Shown one piece after another: positions 1 through 8,035 of a stretch of DNA of 64,000 nt. The translations under genes were made by a program, and so were the position numbers. The notes under the pieces were generated by a model, which saw only the letters and a program-made list of their open reading frames with translations, searched no databases and was not told the DNA's origin. This DNA comes from Gallaecimonas sp045291545 (GTDB taxonomy: Bacteria > Pseudomonadota > Gammaproteobacteria > Enterobacterales > Gallaecimonadaceae): positions 62,001-126,000 of the forward strand of contig NZ_CP149514.1 of NCBI RefSeq assembly GCF_045291545.1, read 5' to 3'. Each line of letters opens with the position of its first letter. The first letter of the stretch is position 1.

Positions 1-309
1 TTTGTGGTACAGGCCGAGCAATTCAAGGCCAAGGGTGTGGATGCCATTGTCTGTTTGTCGGTCAATGATGTGTTTGTCATGGCTGCCTGGGGCGAAGCGC
101 AAAACGCTGATGCCATTAACCTGTGGGCGGATGGCGGTGCCACCTTTACTCGTGCCCTGGGGCTAGATATGGATACCGGTGATTTTGGCGGCATTCGCAG
201 CCAGCGATACGCCATGGTGGTGGACGATGGCATCGTCACGCACCTGGCTGTGGAGGCGCCGAAAACCTTTGAGGTTTCCAGTGCCGAGGCCGTACTGGCG
301 GTATTGTGA
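1..309 (+). CDS. Peroxiredoxin (Prx5-like redoxin), 3' part only
   Basis: The reading frame is open from the first base of the window, so the gene starts upstream and only about the last 102 residues are seen. They match the C-terminal part of the AhpC/TSA Prx5 family: the VDAIVCLSVND stretch, an FVMAAWG motif, then LWADGGATFTRALGLDMD and a closing strand pair. Family members reduce peroxides with glutathione or glutaredoxin through an N-terminal peroxidatic cysteine, which lies outside the window. The stop overlaps the start of the MscS gene (TGATG around 307-311), which suggests translational coupling. The family assignment is good; the precise reductant cannot be read from this fragment. 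Confidence 0.85.
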   Translation, partial: FVVQAEQFKAKGVDAIVCLSVNDVFVMAAWGEAQNADAINLWADGGATFTRALGLDMDTGDFGGIRSQRYAMVVDDGIVTHLAVEAPKTFEVSSAEAVLAVL

Positions 310-1406
310 TGGACAAGCTCAGTGCCGGTTGGAAAAGCCTGTACCAGACCATGACCCAGTGGCTGGGTGAGGGCTGGCTGGTGGATGTATTGCTGATTAT
401 TGGCATGACGCTGCTGGTGACACTGGCCTGGCGGCTCATTGCCAAACGGATCTTTAGCCTGGCTGGCCGTTCAGCCACCCGCTGGGACGATATTCTCTGG
501 GATGCGCTGAACGGCCCGGTAAATTGGCTGATCCTGCTGGTGGGCGTCAGTATGGTGGCCGATACCGTCGCAGAACGTATTGACTCCAACCTCACCGATT
601 ACCTGCCGGTTGCCCGCCAGGTGCTACTGGAAGTGCTTTTTGCCTGGGGAGCCTGGCGGCTGACCAATGGCGGTGAAGGCGAATTTGTTCGCAAGGGCAA
701 AGACATCACTACAGTGCAGGCGGTGGGCAAACTGGTCAAAGCCTCGATTCTGGTAGTGGTGCTATTGACCGTCTTTCAGAGCCTGGGGATCAGTATCTCC
801 GGCCTGCTGGCCTTTGGCGGTGTTGGTGGCCTGGTTATCGGTATGGCTGCCAAGGATCTGCTGGCCAACTTCTTTGGGGCCGTGGTGGTTTACTTCGACA
901 AACCGTTCAAGGTGGGTGACTGGATCCGCAGCCCTGACCGTGCCATTGAAGGCACGGTGGAGCGTATCGGTTTTCGGGTGACGCAGATCCGCACCTTCGA
1001 CAAGCGGCCGCTGTATGTCCCTAATGCGGTGTTTACGCAGATTTCGGTAGAAAACCCGTCACGGATGCAAAACCGCCGCATCTACGAAACCATCGGCATT
1101 CGTTATCAGGACTCGGCATTAATGCACAAGGTGATCGAGCAAGTGCGCGCCATGCTGGAAAGCCATGAAGACATCGACCAGAACCAGACGCTGATCGTGA
1201 ACTTTAATGCCTTTGGTGCTTCCAGCCTGGACTTTTTTATCTATACCTTTACCCGCACCACCGACTGGGTGACTTACCACAGCATCAAGCAAGACGTGCT
1301 GCTCAAGGTGCTGGGGATCATTCACGAGCTGGGAGCCGACTGCGCCTTCCCGACGCAGACCCTGCATATCGACTCCTTACCCGAAGCACTGGCCAACCGC
1401 CAGTAA
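309..1406 (+). CDS. MscS-family mechanosensitive ion channel
   Basis: An inner-membrane channel that should open under membrane tension and release solutes on hypo-osmotic shock. The protein is about 365 residues. Hydrophobic helices occupy roughly the first 170 residues. The pore-lining glycine/alanine-rich helix follows (GGVGGLVIGMAAKDLL), then the MscS beta domain beginning KPFKVGDWI. It is shorter than MscK/YbdG-type channels and longer than E. coli MscS. The ATG at 309 overlaps the preceding stop; a GTG three bases earlier is in frame. It is cotranscribed with the peroxiredoxin gene and followed at once by a strong terminator. Family assignment is firm; gating properties are unknown. Confidence 0.92.
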   Translation: MDKLSAGWKSLYQTMTQWLGEGWLVDVLLIIGMTLLVTLAWRLIAKRIFSLAGRSATRWDDILWDALNGPVNWLILLVGVSMVADTVAERIDSNLTDYLPVARQVLLEVLFAWGAWRLTNGGEGEFVRKGKDITTVQAVGKLVKASILVVVLLTVFQSLGISISGLLAFGGVGGLVIGMAAKDLLANFFGAVVVYFDKPFKVGDWIRSPDRAIEGTVERIGFRVTQIRTFDKRPLYVPNAVFTQISVENPSRMQNRRIYETIGIRYQDSALMHKVIEQVRAMLESHEDIDQNQTLIVNFNAFGASSLDFFIYTFTRTTDWVTYHSIKQDVLLKVLGIIHELGADCAFPTQTLHIDSLPEALANRQ

Positions 1407-1414
1407 TATCAAAC

Positions 1415-1439
1415 GCCGGCCACCAGGCCGGCTTTTTTT
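1415..1439 (+). terminator. Rho-independent terminator after the MscS gene
   Basis: A perfect 7-bp stem (GCCGGCC / GGCCGGC) with a 4-base loop is followed by seven T. It lies 8 bases after the channel stop codon. Confidence 0.9.
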
Positions 1440-1490
1440 GGTGTTATGGCCAGACCTGCGTAGACTAGCGGCCTCGAAACAGGGGGGCGG

Positions 1491-2678
1491 ATGAGCCAGT
1501 TTGACGTTGTCATTATCGGTGCCGGGGCGGCTGGCTTGATGTGCGCTGCCCAGGCCGGTTATCGCGGTCGCACCGTACTGGTGGTGGACCATGCCAAGCA
1601 GGCGGGGAAAAAAATCCTCATCAGTGGCGGTGGCCGCTGCAATTTCACCAATCTTCACGCCAGCCCCGGCAATTACCTTTGCCGCAATCCGCATTTCGTC
1701 AAATCGGCACTGGCCCGCTACAGCCAGCATGATTTTATCGAACTGGTAGAGCGCCATGGCGTGGCCTACCACGAGAAAACCCTGGGCCAGTTATTTTGTG
1801 ACGACAGTGCCAAAGACATCGTGCAACTACTGCTGACCGAGTGCCAATGGGCAGGTGCCGAGGTGCGGCTACGCAGTCAGGTGGGCACTATTGCCAAAAC
1901 GGCCGGTGGCTTTGAAGTGCAAATCAACGGCCAGCCGGTACAGTGTCAGAGCCTGGTGGTGGCGTGTGGTGGCCTGTCGATGCCCAAACTCTGTGCCACG
2001 CCGCTGGGCTATCGTATTGCCGAACAGTTTGCTATTCCACTGTTGCCAACCCGCGCTGGTCTGGTGCCTTTTACCCTGGATAAACCCGACCTTGCGCGTT
2101 TTGCCGAGCTGGCCGGGGTTGCGCTGCCGGTGACGGCTGAAAGTGCCGATGGCACCCGCTTTCATGAAGCGCTGCTGTTTACCCACCGTGGCCTTTCCGG
2201 CCCGGCTATCTTGCAGATCTCCAGCTTTTGGCAGCCGGGTGAAGACGTTACGTTCGATCTGCTGCCAGAGCAGAACCTGCCGGCGGTGCTGGCGGCGATG
2301 GCCGCCAAACACCCGCAGCAAACACTGAAAACGGCGCTCGCCAAATTGCTACCGCGGCGGCTGGTTGACGTACTGGCGGCGCAAGGATTGATTGATGCTG
2401 AACTGCCACTGCGGGCACTGGACGACGGGCGCCTGCACAAGCTGCAGAGCGTGCTGAGCCAGTATCGCATTCATCCTAATGGCACCGAAGGCTATCGCAC
2501 TGCGGAAGTGACTCTCGGCGGCGTCGACACCGATGCCCTGTCGTCCAAGACCATGGAGGCCAAAGCGGTACCGGGGCTGTATTTTATCGGTGAGGTGATG
2601 GACGTTACCGGCTGGCTAGGCGGTTACAACTTCCAGTGGGCCTGGAGTTCCGGCTGGGCCGCCGGGCAAGCCGTGTGA
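1491..2678 (+). CDS. BaiN/HI0933/YhiN-family NAD(P)/FAD-dependent flavoprotein
   Basis: A 395-residue flavoprotein. It opens with the dinucleotide-binding Rossmann motif IIGAGAAGLMCA (residues ~7-18), then the family signature KILISGGGRCNFTN (~42-55). It ends with the FAD-contacting GEVMDVTGWLGGYNFQWAWSSG block. Length and domain order are those of the HI0933 family (COG2081), cytosolic enzymes that are mostly uncharacterised; a clostridial relative acts on bile acids, but that function should not be transferred here. It is monocistronic, 80 bases beyond the terminator of the preceding gene, with GGGGGCGG just before the ATG acting as ribosome binding site. The substrate is unknown. Confidence 0.9.
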   Translation: MSQFDVVIIGAGAAGLMCAAQAGYRGRTVLVVDHAKQAGKKILISGGGRCNFTNLHASPGNYLCRNPHFVKSALARYSQHDFIELVERHGVAYHEKTLGQLFCDDSAKDIVQLLLTECQWAGAEVRLRSQVGTIAKTAGGFEVQINGQPVQCQSLVVACGGLSMPKLCATPLGYRIAEQFAIPLLPTRAGLVPFTLDKPDLARFAELAGVALPVTAESADGTRFHEALLFTHRGLSGPAILQISSFWQPGEDVTFDLLPEQNLPAVLAAMAAKHPQQTLKTALAKLLPRRLVDVLAAQGLIDAELPLRALDDGRLHKLQSVLSQYRIHPNGTEGYRTAEVTLGGVDTDALSSKTMEAKAVPGLYFIGEVMDVTGWLGGYNFQWAWSSGWAAGQAV

Positions 2679-2747
2679 CAGGGGCTTTGTGCTTCTGCCG
2701 CAGTAGATAAGGTAAGCTGGGCCAATAACGTCTCACAAGGAATACCT

Positions 2748-2954
2748 ATGGACCCCCGATGGACCTGCCCTAAATGCCAGAGTAACCACTACGATACCGA
2801 CACCATTGCCACCACTGGCAGTGGCTTTTCAAAGTTCTTTGATGTGCAGAATCGCAAGTTCACGGCGGTGATTTGCCAGCAGTGCTCCTATACCGAATTT
2901 TATAAGACCAAAGCCAGCCGTCTTGGCAATGTCTTTGATTTTTTTACCGGCTGA
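2748..2954 (+). CDS. DUF2082 zinc-ribbon protein (predicted nucleic-acid binding)
   Basis: A small 68-residue protein with one zinc ribbon. The metal ligands are two CxxC knuckles: C7/C10 near the start and C43/C46 in the second half, separated by a polar loop containing GSGFSKFFDVQNRKF. This is the layout of COG3478/DUF2082, described only as predicted nucleic-acid-binding Zn-ribbon proteins. An AAGGA ribosome binding site precedes the ATG. It stands alone between two monocistronic genes, so context gives no function. Confidence 0.85.
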   Translation: MDPRWTCPKCQSNHYDTDTIATTGSGFSKFFDVQNRKFTAVICQQCSYTEFYKTKASRLGNVFDFFTG

Positions 2955-3092
2955 CCTTTACTATCAGGTGCAGCGGTTCGGGGCGCAGATAAATACTGTT
3001 TGTAGTATTGCCCCGGCGTGACAGGTTTCGCGTATTGCTGCCCGATCAGCCATACAACAGACGGAAGTCATTTAAAAACAAGGAACTACAAC

Positions 3093-3608
3093 ATGAAGCG
3101 CATTATGCTGGCAGCGTTGTTGCTGTCACTGCAAGTTCACGCGGCTGACGCACCGAAACAGCAAAAAGCGGCAGAGCTGGTCAATATTATGAACGTGGAT
3201 GCGACCCTCAACCGTACCTATAGCCGCATGGAAGCGATGATGAAGCAGATGGGTGCGAAGATGGGCGTGAAGCCATCGGAACAGCCCATTTTTGATAAGT
3301 ACTATAAGAAAATGACCGAGGTCATGAAGCAGAACATGAACTGGGCGAAGATGAAGCCGTCTGTGGTCAAGCTCTATGAAGACAACTTCACCGACCAGCA
3401 GCTGGACGACATGCTGAACTTCTACAAGAGCGACACCGGCAAAGCCATCATCAACAAAATGCCGGTGGTCATGGGGCAGGTTATGCAGCAAACGCAGCAG
3501 ATGACACAGCAGATGCTGCCACAGCTGCGCCAACTGACCCGGCAGTTACAAACTGAACTGGCCGCTGAGCGTAAAAAAGAAAAAGATGCCGCAGCCACAG
3601 GCAAGTAA
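3093..3608 (+). CDS. DUF2059 domain-containing secreted protein
   Basis: The start chosen is the ATG at 3093, preceded by AAGGA. It gives a 171-residue protein with a clear Sec signal peptide (MKRIMLAALLLSLQVHA, cut before ADAPKQQ). The open frame reaches back to 3018, but that extension would bury the signal sequence. The mature part is helical and very rich in Met, Gln and Lys. It carries the DUF2059 core (PSVVKLYEDNFTDQQLDDMLNFYKSDTGKAI), then a Gln-rich helix and a charged tail. The protein is predicted periplasmic; the function of the family is unknown. Confidence 0.85.
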   Translation: MKRIMLAALLLSLQVHAADAPKQQKAAELVNIMNVDATLNRTYSRMEAMMKQMGAKMGVKPSEQPIFDKYYKKMTEVMKQNMNWAKMKPSVVKLYEDNFTDQQLDDMLNFYKSDTGKAIINKMPVVMGQVMQQTQQMTQQMLPQLRQLTRQLQTELAAERKKEKDAAATGK

Positions 3609-3611
3609 ATG

Positions 3612-3634
3612 AAAGCCCCGCTAAGCGGGGCTTT
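3612..3634. terminator. Bidirectional terminator between the DUF2059 and apyrase genes
   Basis: A near-perfect inverted repeat AAAGCCCCGC / GCGGGGCTTT with a TAA loop, with T-runs on both strands. It lies between two convergent genes and can serve both. Confidence 0.88.
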
Positions 3635-3643
3635 TTTATGGTT

Positions 3644-4813
3644 TTAGGGGCGGGCTATACAGCCGTTTTTAGACCATCGGCAGCGTAGCGGCTGGGCAGC
3701 GGCCAGACAGTGGTCTTGCTGGCAAATGGCCGCCCCCAGTGTCCAGCTGGCATCAGCGACCTTGGCGGTATCAGGGATCCCCAGCACCGACAGGTATTTA
3801 GGCAGGTAGGCGGCGCGGTAGCAGGCGGTTTGCTGGTTGTAACACTGGCCCTGATGCTGGCAGCAGCGCTGTACCTGATCGGCCTTGAGGTATTTGAAGG
3901 CGCCGGTCAGATACCACTGCTTGACGGCGGACCTGGCCACCGGCACCTGACGAGCGCCGGCATAATGGCCATCGTGGTAATTGGCCGGGTCGATGATGCT
4001 GTTGCCGCGGCGCAGCCGGATCAAGTCCTGGCACAGTGCCAAGTGCCAGTCGGGCTGATGCTGCGCAGCATCGTACTGGCAACTGGCCGGTAACCCCAGG
4101 CGCTTGGGGGCTTCGTCCTGGCCTAGGCCTAAAAAAGAGTAGCTGTAAAAAGGCACCGGCTGGCCACCGATGCGCACCGTACGCAGGGCATCGTCGCTGG
4201 TATTGCAGGCAGGGCAGGGAAAGGCCACCTGACTGGAGGCGCCGCCCATTTCCACAATCCCCAAATCCTGGCGCTGCTGGCGGTAGCTGACCGCCAGCCA
4301 GGCATAGAGTCCTTCCTCAAAACCGCTAAGAGTGCGTGCCTGGATCGCCACACCAGGGCCAACCTTCTCGCGGATGGCGTTTTTTACCGCCTGCCAGAGC
4401 GCCGCTGCCGCTTGCGGGTGTTGCTGCTCAGCCAGGCGCATTCCGGCGGTGGCATACACAGAAACAGCCTGTAACCGGCAAGCGCTTTGCCAGTCCAGGC
4501 CGTGCCAGCGCGGTGTACCATCCGCTTTAGCCGGGCCGTCATGGCGAAAGCGCGTCAGGCTGGTGGCAATGGCTTGAGCGGTGCTGGCGATATCAGCGGT
4601 GGTCTTACCCCGTTGCTGTCGTACCGGGTCGGCCAGCGCCACGGTATGGGGGCCGGCAATGCTCTGCCAGCGGTGCTGCTGAAATTGATACAGATACAGG
4701 CGTGTACCACTGGAGCCGGCATCCAGTACCAGTTGGCAGGCTGGCTGCGCTGCAACGGTACCGGTCAGCAGGAGCAAGGTCACTGCGACAATGGCCGAAA
4801 ATACCTTCAACAT
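3644..4813 (-). CDS. GDA1/CD39-family nucleoside triphosphate diphosphohydrolase (apyrase), periplasmic
   Basis: A 389-residue NTPDase that should hydrolyse nucleoside tri- and diphosphates outside the cytoplasm. An N-terminal signal peptide (residues 1-22) has no other membrane helix after it, so the product is probably soluble and periplasmic. The apyrase conserved regions are visible: ACR1 DAGSSGTRLY (31-40), ACR2 ATAGMR (121-126), ACR3 GFEEGLYAW (164-172, containing the catalytic glutamate), ACR4 EMGGASSQ (188-195) and an ACR5-like YSFLGLGQDEA. Several cysteines in the second half suggest disulfides. The ATG at 4813 has a perfect GGAGG. The family is best known from eukaryotes and from Legionella. 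The gene is single and divergent from an AraC regulator. Confidence 0.9.
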   Translation of the reverse strand: MLKVFSAIVAVTLLLLTGTVAAQPACQLVLDAGSSGTRLYLYQFQQHRWQSIAGPHTVALADPVRQQRGKTTADIASTAQAIATSLTRFRHDGPAKADGTPRWHGLDWQSACRLQAVSVYATAGMRLAEQQHPQAAAALWQAVKNAIREKVGPGVAIQARTLSGFEEGLYAWLAVSYRQQRQDLGIVEMGGASSQVAFPCPACNTSDDALRTVRIGGQPVPFYSYSFLGLGQDEAPKRLGLPASCQYDAAQHQPDWHLALCQDLIRLRRGNSIIDPANYHDGHYAGARQVPVARSAVKQWYLTGAFKYLKADQVQRCCQHQGQCYNQQTACYRAAYLPKYLSVLGIPDTAKVADASWTLGAAICQQDHCLAAAQPLRCRWSKNGCIARP

Positions 4814-4958
4814 AATGCCTCCGATGCTAATGGCGGCAGCTTAGCGTAGATTGCCATTGTGCGTTAAGCGCTTGCTTGCCGCGCATATCAGCAAGGGTGG
4901 TCAAGTCAGCGCTGTAACAGTCGGTTATGCTGTTGGCCAATGCAAGTGAGGGGGTGTT

Positions 4959-5825
4959 GTGAGCGACCATGAAGCGCGTTTCAGGGCGCTACTAAGCGAT
5001 ATTGAGCGCGATCTGGACGCGCCAATGGATATCGCCAGTTTGTGCCGGCGCGTCCATTTGTCGCCCTTTCATTTTCACCGCCAGTGCTCTGCCTACTTTG
5101 GGGTGTCGGTAATGACTCTGATACGGCTACTGCGCCTCAAGCGGGCGGCCTGGCAGCTGGCTTATAGGCAGCATCAGAGTGTGACGGCCATTGCCCTTGG
5201 GGCCGGTTATGACAGCCTGGAAGGGTTTTCCCGGGCCTTTAGCAAGTACTTTGCGATGAGCCCGTCCGCTTTTCGGCGCCGCCCAGACTGGCAAAACTGG
5301 GCTCAGCATCATGAGCCACTCCGTCAGCTAAGGATAAAGCATATGTATAGCGCCAGTGAGCAACCGCTCAGTGTGGTAACGGTCAACCCTGTCATGGTGG
5401 CTTGTTTGACCCATCAAGGGTCGCCTCAGCAACTCAGCCACAGTATTCAGGCGTTCATTCGCTGGCGCCAGGCTAAAGGGCTGAGCCCGGCGAAAAGCCG
5501 AACCTTTAATATTTTCTATGGCGACCCGGCAACAACCCCGCCGGCTGATTTCAGGCTGGATTTATGCTGCACCATTACCGAACCGTTGGCCGCTGCTGAC
5601 CAGCCAGTGGTGGCTAAAACCATTGCCGGTGGTCGCTACGCGCGGCTGCGCCATATTGGCAGTGATGAAACCTTGGGATCGGCGATAGCCTTTTTGTACC
5701 GGCAATGGCTGCCTGCCAGTGGTTATGAACTCAGGGAGGAACCGTTATTTGTGGAGCGGTTACAGTTTTACCCGGAGGTGCCGGAAACCGAAGCTGTCAC
5801 CGACATCTACCTGCCCGTGCAGTAA
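4959..5825 (+). CDS. AraC-family regulator with GyrI-like effector domain
   Basis: A 288-residue regulator starting at a GTG behind GTGAGGGGG. The AraC double helix-turn-helix is at the N-terminus (residues ~10-110: HLSPFHFHRQC in the first HTH and GYDSLEGFSRAFSKYFAMSP in the second). A GyrI-like/SOUL-fold ligand-binding domain follows (~130-288, with FNIFYGDPATTPPADFRLDLC and GGRYARLRHIGSD). This DNA-binding-first arrangement is that of Rob-like regulators. It diverges from the apyrase gene, so control of that gene is possible but unproven. Confidence 0.88.
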   Translation: MSDHEARFRALLSDIERDLDAPMDIASLCRRVHLSPFHFHRQCSAYFGVSVMTLIRLLRLKRAAWQLAYRQHQSVTAIALGAGYDSLEGFSRAFSKYFAMSPSAFRRRPDWQNWAQHHEPLRQLRIKHMYSASEQPLSVVTVNPVMVACLTHQGSPQQLSHSIQAFIRWRQAKGLSPAKSRTFNIFYGDPATTPPADFRLDLCCTITEPLAAADQPVVAKTIAGGRYARLRHIGSDETLGSAIAFLYRQWLPASGYELREEPLFVERLQFYPEVPETEAVTDIYLPVQ

Positions 5826-5831
5826 AGCGGC

Positions 5832-6242
5832 TCAACCCTGAGCGCTGCTGTCAGTGCCGTTGCTGCTGGCGTTCAGGGGGGCAACGTTGTTTTTCAGTGG
5901 TTTGGACTCGCCCAAAAAGCGGCCACCCTTGGCGATGATCAGCTCATCACAAAACACGGTGCCGTCGATCAGGCCGCCTTCAACAATCTCGACCACCTTA
6001 GCTTCGACGCTGCCATTAAGCTTGCCGGCAACGGTCAGGTTGTCGGCGTTGACGTCGCCTGTTACCTGGCCGTCTCGGCCAATACGAACGGCATGCTCGG
6101 CGCGGATGCGGCCTTCGATGTGGCCGTCAAGATGGAGATTGCAGGCGAGTTCGATTTCGCCACGGATGTGGGTGCCTGCTGCGATAACGGTGGTTGCCAT
6201 AGGGTCCGAAGGCTTTCGATGGTCGCTATTAAAGATGGCCAT
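5832..6242 (-). CDS. Bactofilin family cytoskeletal polymer protein
   Basis: A 136-residue protein with the bactofilin beta-helix of short repeats (HIRGEIELACNLHLDGHIEG, then RIGRDGQVTGDVNADNLTV, then KLNGSVEAKVVEIVEGGLIDGTV). Low-complexity tails flank the core. Bactofilins polymerise without nucleotide and often recruit cell-wall hydrolases. The gene overlaps the 3' end of an upstream M23 peptidase by up to 181 bases in another frame. The start at 6242 gives the full tail; an ATG at 6200 would begin directly before the core and is also possible. Pairing with an LytM peptidase fits a local cell-wall remodelling role. Confidence 0.88.
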   Translation of the reverse strand: MAIFNSDHRKPSDPMATTVIAAGTHIRGEIELACNLHLDGHIEGRIRAEHAVRIGRDGQVTGDVNADNLTVAGKLNGSVEAKVVEIVEGGLIDGTVFCDELIIAKGGRFLGESKPLKNNVAPLNASSNGTDSSAQG

Positions 6243-7126
6243 GGAACTTTTTTCTCCGAATCAAAAACTTCTTCATAGTTGCCGATCTGCCAGTCCACAA
6301 AGGGCTTGGGGTTGAGCGGAATACCGGCATACATGACTTCGTAGTGCAGGTGCGGGCCGGTACTGGTACCGGTGTTGCCGGAATAGGCAATAACATCCCC
6401 TTTATGTACAAAGGTTCCGCGTTTAACGGTAATCGACTTGAGGTGGGCATAGCGTGACTTAAAGCCAAAGGCATGGCTGAGAATAATCATGTTGCCGTAA
6501 CCGCTGCGGCGGTGGCTGACCATTTCGACCACACCGTCTGCGGTGGCATGTACCGCAGTGCCCTGATGGGCGACCAGATCAATGCCGGCATGCTCAATAA
6601 CCCGGCCTTTGATCGGGTGCATGCGTTTGCCAAAGCCGGAGCTGATATAGGCGTAATGCAGCGGGTGGCCATTGGGGATGAGGTTGAGGGTCACTTCCCG
6701 GCTGCTCATGGCCACTGACGCCAAATCGATACGTTCCGCCAGATCGTCGCTATCCAGGCTGGCTGGCGTACCGGCGGCCAATTTGTCTTCCAGGCTGTCG
6801 AGGCGATCGGATGCGGCGTTCAGCTCCTCGCTTTTACGGGCGATGGCCGTTTCCAGCAGCTGGCGCTGTTGCTCCACTTCGCTAAAAGCATTCTGGGCAG
6901 TGTTGAGGTTTGCCTGCAGCGTGGCCAGGGCCTGGCGATTTTCTGCCAGCAGCTGCCCGGCCTGGTCAGCCCGGTATTGCAGAAACTGGATATAGGCAAA
7001 CAGGCCCAGCATCAACAGCAAAAAGGCACCGGCAGCCGCCGCCAGTAAATTGCGGCGGCGTACTGACAATGCCAGATGGCGCGTACCGTTGGTACCGCTA
7101 ACTGTAATATGCAGAATGTCTTTCAT
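6062..7126 (-). CDS. M23 (LytM/DD-endopeptidase-type) metallopeptidase, membrane anchored
   Basis: The ATG at 7126 gives 354 residues; the open frame runs back to 7216, but that extension looks non-coding. One transmembrane helix (~27-49) is followed by a coiled coil rich in Gln/Leu/Glu (~50-120), then an M23 domain (~160-270). The domain has zinc/catalytic motifs HAGIDLVAHQGT and GNTGTSTGPHLHYEV. This is the layout of periplasmic peptidoglycan cross-link endopeptidases tethered to the inner membrane. The last ~60 residues are read from DNA that also encodes the start of the bactofilin, so this tail is overprinted. The two genes form an operon. Confidence 0.9.
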   Translation of the reverse strand: MKDILHITVSGTNGTRHLALSVRRRNLLAAAAGAFLLLMLGLFAYIQFLQYRADQAGQLLAENRQALATLQANLNTAQNAFSEVEQQRQLLETAIARKSEELNAASDRLDSLEDKLAAGTPASLDSDDLAERIDLASVAMSSREVTLNLIPNGHPLHYAYISSGFGKRMHPIKGRVIEHAGIDLVAHQGTAVHATADGVVEMVSHRRSGYGNMIILSHAFGFKSRYAHLKSITVKRGTFVHKGDVIAYSGNTGTSTGPHLHYEVMYAGIPLNPKPFVDWQIGNYEEVFDSEKKVPWPSLIATIESLRTLWQPPLSQQAPTSVAKSNSPAISILTATSKAASAPSMPFVLAETAR

Positions 7127-7159
7127 ACCGGCAGATGCTGATTCCGTTGCGAACACGAC

Positions 7160-7186
7160 ACCGGCCCTCTCATAGGGCCGGTTTTT
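7160..7186 (+). terminator. Terminator-like hairpin in the 5' region of the M23 gene
   Basis: A 9-bp perfect stem (ACCGGCCCT / AGGGCCGGT) with a 5-base loop is followed by T5 on the plus strand only. No plus-strand gene ends here. On the minus strand it lies between nfsA and the peptidase start. It may stop antisense transcription or act as an mRNA leader structure. Confidence 0.5.
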
Positions 7187-7248
7187 ACTATGGAATGCCA
7201 GGGCTTGCAGAGCCATGGCAATAACAACTTGCTAACAATACGCCATGC

Positions 7249-7980
7249 TTATTTGCGGTTAAAGCCTTGTTGGCTGAGAAAGTCGCGAATATGTGGCCTG
7301 GCTTCCTTTTTCAGGATGCCGGTGATCTGTTCGCTCCAGGTCATGACTTTGCTGTTGGCACCAGCGCGAGCTTGGTAGTAGGCCTTCACCTGCTGGTCAT
7401 AATCGGCCAGCAGCTGGCGGTCCAGTTCGGTGTTGTAGCTGTTTTCATGAACCACCAGCGGCCGTGGCAGGCGTGGTCGCAGGCTGGGTTGCTGGGCCGG
7501 GTGACCCAGGCACATGCCAAAAAGCGGCACCACTTGCTCCGGCAATGCCAGCAGCTCTACTACCTGTTCCGGGTGGTTACGCAGGCCGCCGATAAAGACA
7601 CCGCCCAGGCCCAGGGATTCGGCGGCAACCAAGGCGTTTTGTGCCATCAGGGCGGTATCGACGGTGCCGATCAGCAGTTGCTCGGTGTAACCCAGTAAGG
7701 CCCCTTCGGCAATTTGCTGGTGGCGATGAAAGTCAGCACACCAGACCAAAAACTCCGCAGCTTCACCGACCCATTTCTGGCCGCCGGTGAGCTCAACCAG
7801 CGCGGCCCGCTTTTGTGGATCAGTGACGCGGACAACCGAGCTGGCCTGCAAAAAACTGGAGGTCGAGGCTGCTTGAGCGGCGGCCAGAATGGCATCGAGC
7901 TGCTCGGGGCTGATGGCCTCGCCGGTGTATTTACGAATGGAGCGGTGCTGGGTCAGCAAGGCGATAGTGTCGTTCATCAA
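7249..7980 (-). CDS. nfsA: Oxygen-insensitive NADPH nitroreductase NfsA
   Basis: A 243-residue FMN flavoprotein close to E. coli NfsA over its whole length. It has the FMN phosphate-binding HRSIRKYTGEAIS at the N-terminus, SSFLQASSVVRVTD, LTGGQKWVGEAAEFLVWCADFHRH, the dimer/cofactor motif ESLGLGGVFIGGLRN and PLFGMCLGHPA. The C-terminal KEARPHIRDFLSQQGF also fits. It reduces nitroaromatics and quinones by two-electron steps using NADPH. The ATG at 7980 is followed by a second Met-Asn start in frame. It lies just downstream of recG on the same strand, 55 bases away. Confidence 0.93.
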   Translation of the reverse strand: MMNDTIALLTQHRSIRKYTGEAISPEQLDAILAAAQAASTSSFLQASSVVRVTDPQKRAALVELTGGQKWVGEAAEFLVWCADFHRHQQIAEGALLGYTEQLLIGTVDTALMAQNALVAAESLGLGGVFIGGLRNHPEQVVELLALPEQVVPLFGMCLGHPAQQPSLRPRLPRPLVVHENSYNTELDRQLLADYDQQVKAYYQARAGANSKVMTWSEQITGILKKEARPHIRDFLSQQGFNRK

Positions 7981-8035
7981 TGCGGCCTCTGTGAGTAAAA
8001 AGGCAAGAGTGTCATTATTTGATGTTGATCACAAA

